Assembly: GCA_015066815.1 (NCBI GenBank)
Contig: SVNR01000013.1
Location: 1-53,525 of the forward strand
Direction of reading: 5' to 3'
DNA from: Ruminococcus sp.
Lineage (GTDB): Bacteria; Bacillota; Clostridia; Oscillospirales; Ruminococcaceae
Length of the DNA: 53,525 nt
A program made the translations under genes and the position numbers. The notes beneath the pieces are model-generated. The model saw only the letters and a program-made list of their open reading frames with translations, did not search any database and was not told the origin of the DNA. Of the stretch, positions 49,103 to 53,525 are shown in pieces (the stretch's first letter is position 1; every line of letters begins with the position of its first letter).

Positions 49103-51136
49103 ATGACCGATATATTTAAACCCATAACAATCCTGAAAGGGGTTGCTTCAAAACGTGCCGGGCTTTATGAAAAGCTCGGTATATTTACACCCTTTGATCT
49201 TCTTTATCATATACCAAGAAGCTATATAGACTACAGCCGTCCTGTCCCGGTCAGCGAAGCTGTAACAGGAGAAAACAACGTAATAAAGGGAACTGTTATA
49301 AAAAAATTCCCTGAGCAGCGTATAAGGCAGGGCCTTACTCTTTACAAAACCGTGGTTACAGACGGAACAAACCCCTTTACTGTAGTTTTCTATAATAACG
49401 TATATACTTTTGACGCTCTTTGCGAAGGTGAAGAATATATTTTTTACGGTAAGGTTACCGGAAATCTTCTCTCACGGGAGATGAATTCTCCGAAGTATAT
49501 ACCGGCCGGCTCGGATGTAACGCTGTGCTCGGTCTATCGTCTTACCGCAGGGCTTACAAACACTATGCTCCGCACCAATATATCCGAATCACTGAGGATT
49601 CTCAGGGCTGAGCCGCTGGAGTTTCTTCCTGAAGATATTATAGGGGAAAATGATCTGTGCAGTCTTATGTATGCAATAAAAAACATTCATTTTCCCGAAA
49701 ACCATGATGCAATGCTGTCCGCAAGAAAACGGCTTGCGTTTGATGAGCTTCTGAATCTTCAGCTTGGTATGCGCATGCTTCGTCAGCGAAATTCAGCTTC
49801 TGAGGCGGGTTTTGTTATGTCTCCTGATGTTTCTGTTGATGAATTCAGACAGGGTCTTCCGTTTGAAATGACAAACGCACAGAAAAAAGCATCTGACGAA
49901 ATAATAAAAAATATGTGCGGAGAGCATCCGATGAACCGTCTTCTTCAGGGTGATGTAGGAAGCGGCAAAACCGCTGTTGCAGCTGCGGCATGTTTCTTTG
50001 CGGTAAAAAACAACTGTCAGTGCGCTCTTATGGCTCCCACAGAAATACTTGCAAATCAGCACTTCAGAACTCTGAGCGGGTTTTTGCTTCCGTTTGATAT
50101 AAAAGTGTGCATGCTCACAGGCTCCATGACTGCCAAACAGAAAAACATAATAAAAGCTGCTATAGCGGCCGGTGAATATGATGTTGTGGTAGGTACGCAT
50201 GCGGTTATACAGAAGGATGTTGAGTTTAAAAGGCTTGCGCTCGTAATAACCGATGAGCAGCACCGCTTCGGAGTAGCACAGAGGAACGCTCTTGCAATGA
50301 AGGGCGACAGACCTCACCGGCTTGTTATGTCAGCAACTCCGATTCCTCGTACACTGGCTATGATGATATACGGTGATCTTGATATAAGTATAATAAACGA
50401 GCTTCCGTGCGGAAGAATCCCGATAGAAACATATGCTGTTACCGGAGGATATCGTGAACGAGCGTACGAGTTTATACGCAAGCATGTTTATGCAGGCAGG
50501 CAGGCGTATATCGTATGTCCGGTCATAGACCAGAGTGAAACTGAGTTGAAGTCAGCAGTAGAATACCGCGAAAACATTGCTCTAAACGTTTTCCCCGAAT
50601 ACAGCGTCGGACTTCTTCATGGAAAAATGACTGCGCAGGAAAAAGATACAGTTATGAATGATTTTAAAGAGGGGCGCACTGATATTCTCGTATCAACTAC
50701 TGTTGTGGAAGTCGGAGTCGATGTTCCGAATGCTGTTGTAATGATGATAGAGGACGCCGACCGTTTCGGATTGTCACAGCTTCATCAGCTGCGCGGACGT
50801 GTCGGAAGAGGAAAAGAAAAGAGTTACTGTATACTTGTTACCGAAAACCACAGCGAAGAAGCGAAAAAACGTCTCAAAATAATAAGCTCACTTACCGATG
50901 GCTTCAGAATATCCGAAGAAGATCTGAAGCTCAGAGGTCCGGGGGATTTTTTCGGGAACAAACAGCACGGTCTTCCTGACCTTAAGATAGCGGATATTGC
51001 TGCAGATTCAGAGATGCTTTCTCTGGTAGCAGGTATAGCTGAAAAAATAATTTCTTCCGATCCTGAGCTTATGCTTCCTGAACATAAAGGACTCAGAGGA
51101 GAGGTCATGAGACTTTTTTCGTCAGCTCCCGACTGA
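49103..51136 (+). CDS. recG: ATP-dependent DNA helicase RecG
   Basis: The 677-residue helicase remodels stalled forks and branched recombination intermediates. It has the N-terminal wedge/OB domain ('FDLLYHIPRSYIDYSRP', 32-48), Walker A LLQGDVGSGKTAVA (about 281-294), motif II 'VITDEQHRFGVAQ', motif III 'VMSATPIPRTLA' and motif VI 'QLHQLRGRVGRG', ending with 'DFFGNKQHGLPDLKIADI'. All helicase motifs are intact. It is the last gene of the yloU-yloV-recG operon. Confidence 0.97.
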   Translation: MTDIFKPITILKGVASKRAGLYEKLGIFTPFDLLYHIPRSYIDYSRPVPVSEAVTGENNVIKGTVIKKFPEQRIRQGLTLYKTVVTDGTNPFTVVFYNNVYTFDALCEGEEYIFYGKVTGNLLSREMNSPKYIPAGSDVTLCSVYRLTAGLTNTMLRTNISESLRILRAEPLEFLPEDIIGENDLCSLMYAIKNIHFPENHDAMLSARKRLAFDELLNLQLGMRMLRQRNSASEAGFVMSPDVSVDEFRQGLPFEMTNAQKKASDEIIKNMCGEHPMNRLLQGDVGSGKTAVAAAACFFAVKNNCQCALMAPTEILANQHFRTLSGFLLPFDIKVCMLTGSMTAKQKNIIKAAIAAGEYDVVVGTHAVIQKDVEFKRLALVITDEQHRFGVAQRNALAMKGDRPHRLVMSATPIPRTLAMMIYGDLDISIINELPCGRIPIETYAVTGGYRERAYEFIRKHVYAGRQAYIVCPVIDQSETELKSAVEYRENIALNVFPEYSVGLLHGKMTAQEKDTVMNDFKEGRTDILVSTTVVEVGVDVPNAVVMMIEDADRFGLSQLHQLRGRVGRGKEKSYCILVTENHSEEAKKRLKIISSLTDGFRISEEDLKLRGPGDFFGNKQHGLPDLKIADIAADSEMLSLVAGIAEKIISSDPELMLPEHKGLRGEVMRLFSSAPD

Positions 51137-51224
51137 TTTGTTAGCAAAGTTCCACAGATGTACAAGCGTATTCGGGAAAAACAAATACAAAATCAACAAA
51201 CTGAAATTTTTTTTAAAAAAGCTG

Positions 51225-51253
51225 TTGACATAACGCTTGTAATATGATAAAAT
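51225..51253 (+). promoter_or_regulatory. Sigma-A promoter of the four-tRNA cluster
   Basis: TTGACA (51225-51230), 17-bp spacer, TAAAAT (51248-51253), 52 bp before tRNA-Val. Confidence 0.8.
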
Positions 51254-51305
51254 AAATATCGTCGCCAGAGAGGAAACGGAAACGACTCCTCAATGAAGAC
51301 GAGAT

Positions 51306-51381
51306 GGGAGCATAGCTCAGCTGGGAGAGCATCTGCCTTACAAGCAGAGGGTCATAGGTTCGAGCCCTATTGTTCCCACCA
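51306..51381 (+). tRNA. tRNA-Val (anticodon TAC)
   Basis: Acceptor GGGAGCA/TGTTCCC, anticodon stem TCTGC/GCAGA with loop CTTACAA giving TAC, T-loop TTCGAGC; CCA is encoded (51379-51381). Confidence 0.95.
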
Positions 51382-51383
51382 AT

Positions 51384-51457
51384 GGCCTGGTAGTTCAGTT
51401 GGTTAGAACGCCGCCCTGTCACGGCGGAGGTCGTGGGTTCGAGTCCCATTCAGGTCG
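51384..51457 (+). tRNA. tRNA-Asp (anticodon GTC)
   Basis: Acceptor GGCCTGG/TCAGGTC with G-U pairs, anticodon stem CCGCC/GGCGG with loop CTGTCAC giving GTC, T-loop TTCGAGT. Starts 2 bp after tRNA-Val. CCA is not encoded. Confidence 0.95.
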
Positions 51458-51476
51458 CTCGCTGAAAAGCGAAAAT

Positions 51477-51549
51477 GCCTCTGTAGCTCAGTCGGTAGAG
51501 CAGGGGACTGAAAATCCCCGTGTCGATGGTTCGATTCCGTCCGGAGGCA
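51477..51549 (+). tRNA. tRNA-Phe (anticodon GAA)
   Basis: Acceptor GCCTCTG/CGGAGGC, D-stem GCTC/GAGC, anticodon stem GGGGA/TCCCC with loop CTGAAAA giving GAA, T-loop TTCGATT. Confidence 0.95.
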
Positions 51550-51558
51550 TCAGAATAT

Positions 51559-51631
51559 GCGGATTTAGCTCATCTGGTAGAGCGCCACCTTGCCAAGGTG
51601 GAGGTAGCGAGTTCGAGCCTCGTAATCCGCT
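51559..51631 (+). tRNA. tRNA-Gly (anticodon GCC)
   Basis: Acceptor GCGGATT/AATCCGC, anticodon stem CCACC/GGTGG with loop TTGCCAA giving GCC, T-loop TTCGAGC. Last tRNA of the cluster. Confidence 0.95.
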
Positions 51632-51651
51632 TATTTTTATAATCAAACTTT

Positions 51652-51677
51652 GAAGGTCTGGTTCAGACCTTCTTTTG
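51652..51677 (+). terminator. Terminator of the tRNA cluster
   Basis: GAAGGTCT (51652-51659) pairs with AGACCTTC (to 51672) and is followed by TTTTG. Confidence 0.88.
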
Positions 51678-51739
51678 TTATACACTGACAAAACATCAAA
51701 AAGTTTGTCGGTTCTTTTTTTATCTGAAAGGAGAAATAT

Positions 51740-53047
51740 ATGTCATCTGACGAGGGGTGTCTATTAGGACTGCTGTTGTTTTTTATGCTGTTGAGGGCGT
51801 TTTATTCCGCCTGCGAGCATACGATTGTAGAAGCGAACGATTCTAAGATAAAGGAACTTGCTGAGCATGATGAAGAATACAGGAGACTACGGGATTTTCT
51901 GTCGGCTCCGACAAAGATACTGAACGCTTTTTCAGTTCATAAGGTGTTTTCTTCGCTGTGTATAGGCGCGGTTCTGGTGTACCTTATGCTCAGTCTGTTC
52001 GGGACCTCCGGTTGGCTGTGTCTGCTTGGAAGTGCTGCGGGTGCAGTGGTTGCTGCGATAGTAGTTTCGGTTTTTTGTGACGCCTTTCCGAAGCGTATGG
52101 TCGGAAAAAACGTAACAGAAAAATCAGCGCTTGGCATGATGCCTTTTGTAAGAGCGCTTATGATTCTGCTGTTTCCGCTTTCCGCTGTGATAAACGCTCT
52201 TTCGTATGTGCTTGGCAAGTTGTTCGGGTTTTCTGCCCAGACGCCGCTTGATGTTGTCACTGAAGAAGAAATACTCATGATGGTGGATGCGGGGAACGAA
52301 ACAGGTGTGATAGAAGAGAGTCAGCGTGAAATGATAAACAACATCTTTGAGTTCGGAGATGTCAAGGTTTCAGAAATAATGACGCACAGAACGGATATAA
52401 TCGGTCTTGATATTGAGGATAAGATAAGCGATATAATCTATCTGGCAATAAACAAGGGCTTTTCAAGAATGCCTGTTTACGAAGGCTCTATCGACAAAAT
52501 CATCGGTATAATATATGTAAAGGATTTTCTGTGCCTTGTCGGCTGCGAAAAACCTGAGGAGTTCTCTATAAAGGATTTTATGAGAGAAGCGTTATATATA
52601 CCTGCCTCGAACAAGTGTGACGAGGTTTTTGAGATAATGACCAAGAAAAAAGTTCAGATGGCAGTACTTGTTGATGAATACGGCGGAACAGCCGGTATAG
52701 TTACTATGGAAGATATTCTTGAGGAGATAGTCGGAAATATTCAGGATGAGTATGATGAAGAAGAACAGGATATAACCGAGATATCCGAGGATACATATAT
52801 CATATCCGGAGCAGCTGATCCGGAGGATGTTATGTCTGTGCTTCATGTTAAAACTCCGGGATCCGGAGAGTATGATACAATGAATGCTATGATTGTCGAT
52901 CTTCTCGGACGTATTCCTACCGAATACGAAACACCGGTTGTTTCATATGAGAATATAGAATTTACAGTGATGCTTACTGAAGAAAACTGGATTTCGAAAA
53001 TAAAAGCTGTTGTAAAGTCAAAAGAAATCCGGCAAGAAGCAGAATAA
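51740..53047 (+). CDS. CNNM/CBS-domain transporter (HlyC/CorC family)
   Basis: The 435-residue protein has four membrane segments (CNNM domain, about 1-190), a CBS pair (about 205-330; 'VSEIMTHRTDIIGLDIEDKI', 'GFSRMPVYEGSIDKIIGIIYVKDFL', 'VLVDEYGGTAGIVTMEDILEEIVG') and a C-terminal CorC_HlyC domain from about 345 ('YIISGAADPEDV'). The family is associated with Mg2+/Co2+ transport and efflux. AAAGGAG precedes the ATG. It is monocistronic and ends in a strong terminator. Confidence 0.93.
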   Translation: MSSDEGCLLGLLLFFMLLRAFYSACEHTIVEANDSKIKELAEHDEEYRRLRDFLSAPTKILNAFSVHKVFSSLCIGAVLVYLMLSLFGTSGWLCLLGSAAGAVVAAIVVSVFCDAFPKRMVGKNVTEKSALGMMPFVRALMILLFPLSAVINALSYVLGKLFGFSAQTPLDVVTEEEILMMVDAGNETGVIEESQREMINNIFEFGDVKVSEIMTHRTDIIGLDIEDKISDIIYLAINKGFSRMPVYEGSIDKIIGIIYVKDFLCLVGCEKPEEFSIKDFMREALYIPASNKCDEVFEIMTKKKVQMAVLVDEYGGTAGIVTMEDILEEIVGNIQDEYDEEEQDITEISEDTYIISGAADPEDVMSVLHVKTPGSGEYDTMNAMIVDLLGRIPTEYETPVVSYENIEFTVMLTEENWISKIKAVVKSKEIRQEAE

Positions 53048-53048
53048 T

Positions 53049-53092
53049 AAACAATAAAGCCGCATTCCGCAAGGAGCGGCTTTATTGTTTGG
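53049..53092 (+). terminator. Terminator of the CNNM/CBS gene
   Basis: AAACAATAAAGCCGC pairs with GCGGCTTTATTGTTT (53049-53090), an almost perfect 15-bp stem with T-run inside the right arm. Confidence 0.93.
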
Positions 53093-53173
53093 GAAACATA
53101 CCTACAAAAAAGTCGATAAACCGACGGGAATATATTGAAAGTTCACAGATTTGATTTTTTTCAGAATTTTCTA

Positions 53174-53202
53174 TTGACATAACATGTGCTCCGTGATATA
53201 AT
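53174..53202 (+). promoter_or_regulatory. rrn promoter P1
   Basis: TTGACA (53174-53179), 17-bp spacer, TATAAT (53197-53202), both consensus, followed by a TGTCTGAC initial region. Confidence 0.88.
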
Positions 53203-53282
53203 AATAAAGCTGTCTGACACGGAAACAATGAGTCAGAGAGTTATCGACATCAAAAAACTTTAAAAAATATTTTAAAAAAGTA

Positions 53283-53311
53283 TTGACAACAAAGTGCTGA
53301 TGTGATATAAT
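53283..53311 (+). promoter_or_regulatory. rrn promoter P2
   Basis: TTGACA (53283-53288), 17-bp spacer, TATAAT (53306-53311). The spacer and the downstream TTGTCTGA resemble P1, so the pair looks duplicated; the P2 start would be about 190 nt before 16S. Confidence 0.88.
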
Positions 53312-53511
53312 ATAAAAGTTGTCTGATGACAACCGAGTATCTTGAAAATTGAACAATGCACTATAACAAAACCCTTGAAGATTCTTTGAGAGTAGATGCT
53401 CTTGAGAATTAATTAAGAGAAGTCAAGCAGAGACTAAAAAAACTGCAAGCTAAGTATTCTGAAAAAGAGTACAGGAAAGATATCAAAGCTTAAGGGCTTT
53501 AATATACAAAC

Positions 53512-53525
53512 TTTATAAAGAGTTT
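53512..53525 (+). rRNA. 16S ribosomal RNA, first ~14 nt (cut by window edge)
   Basis: TTTATAAAGAGTTT fits the 5' end of 16S rRNA, which continues AGAGTTTGATC in nearly all bacteria. Placement after two rrn promoters supports it. Only the first residues are present. Confidence 0.85.

Larger units (their letters stand above)
53093..53511 (+). promoter_or_regulatory. rRNA operon promoter and leader region
   Basis: This 419-bp stretch contains two strong tandem promoters and a ~200-nt leader before 16S rRNA. TGCTCTTGAGAA near 53398-53409 resembles a boxA antitermination signal, and CTTGAAAATTGAACA lies at 53342-53356. No coding frame is supported. Confidence 0.75.

Noticed and set aside
51213-51691. 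ORFs crossing the tRNA cluster
   Set aside because: They consist of translated tRNA sequence ('GSIPSGGI', 'GLEPTTSAV') and are artefacts.

Overview
The window reads as chromosomal DNA of a low-GC, spore-forming Clostridia member, most likely a Ruminococcus-like Oscillospiraceae. Supporting signs are the sporulation regulators SpoVT and SpoVS, strong AGGAGG-type ribosome sites, Firmicutes gene orders (SRP RNA-dnaX-ybaB-recR; rimP-nusA-ylxR-ylxQ-infB-rbfA-nrnA-truB-ribF; yloU-yloV-recG; spoVS next to ymdB), frequent TTG starts and sigma-A promoters that almost always have 17-bp spacers. The genus is inference.

Layout. 1-12.2 kb is mostly core: a cut Rpn-type gene, spoVT, an M48 protease with a small partner ORF, an MgtC-like protein, aspartate kinase, alanine racemase, a SLOG protein, a degenerate LCP-like protein, TatD, and the recR/ybaB/dnaX/SRP RNA cluster, closed by tRNA-Pro. 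12.3-20.9 kb is an accessory island: an agr-like quorum-sensing locus (LytTR regulator, AgrC-like kinase and a 47-residue AgrD-like prepeptide encoded by a short GTG-start ORF, but no AgrB), an IS66-type transposase remnant, a 1014-residue lipoprotein, a complete IS with 30-bp inverted repeats, a frameshifted IS3-type orfA remnant, and an orphan immunity-like gene behind a truncated partner. 20.9-23.9 kb holds a MIF-family protein, a desulfoferrodoxin-Crp/Fnr operon with a candidate autoregulatory operator, and a NiCo riboswitch controlling a cation-efflux transporter. 23.9-35.8 kb is the long translation/transcription operon running on into gltX and a divergent metG. 36-41 kb is a Gld-like ABC export system with a DUF4340 partner, then a small orphan gene. 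41.5-47 kb (minus strand) has tRNA-Thr, rnr, secG, a YitT-family protein, a candidate structured RNA, spoVS and ymdB. 47-51 kb is yloU-yloV-recG, followed by four tRNAs, a CNNM/CBS transporter and a two-promoter rRNA leader. The window stops about 14 nt into 16S rRNA.

The most interesting items are the agr-like locus without AgrB and its candidate LytTR operator, a dispersed family of ~37-bp palindromes (about eleven full or partial copies, all at gene borders or between genes), an unassigned ~165-nt structured RNA between spoVS and the YitT gene, a candidate small RNA at 2.68 kb, and the methionyl-tRNA synthetase with an altered KMSKS loop. No gene product was checked by database search; family calls rest on recognised motifs and gene context.
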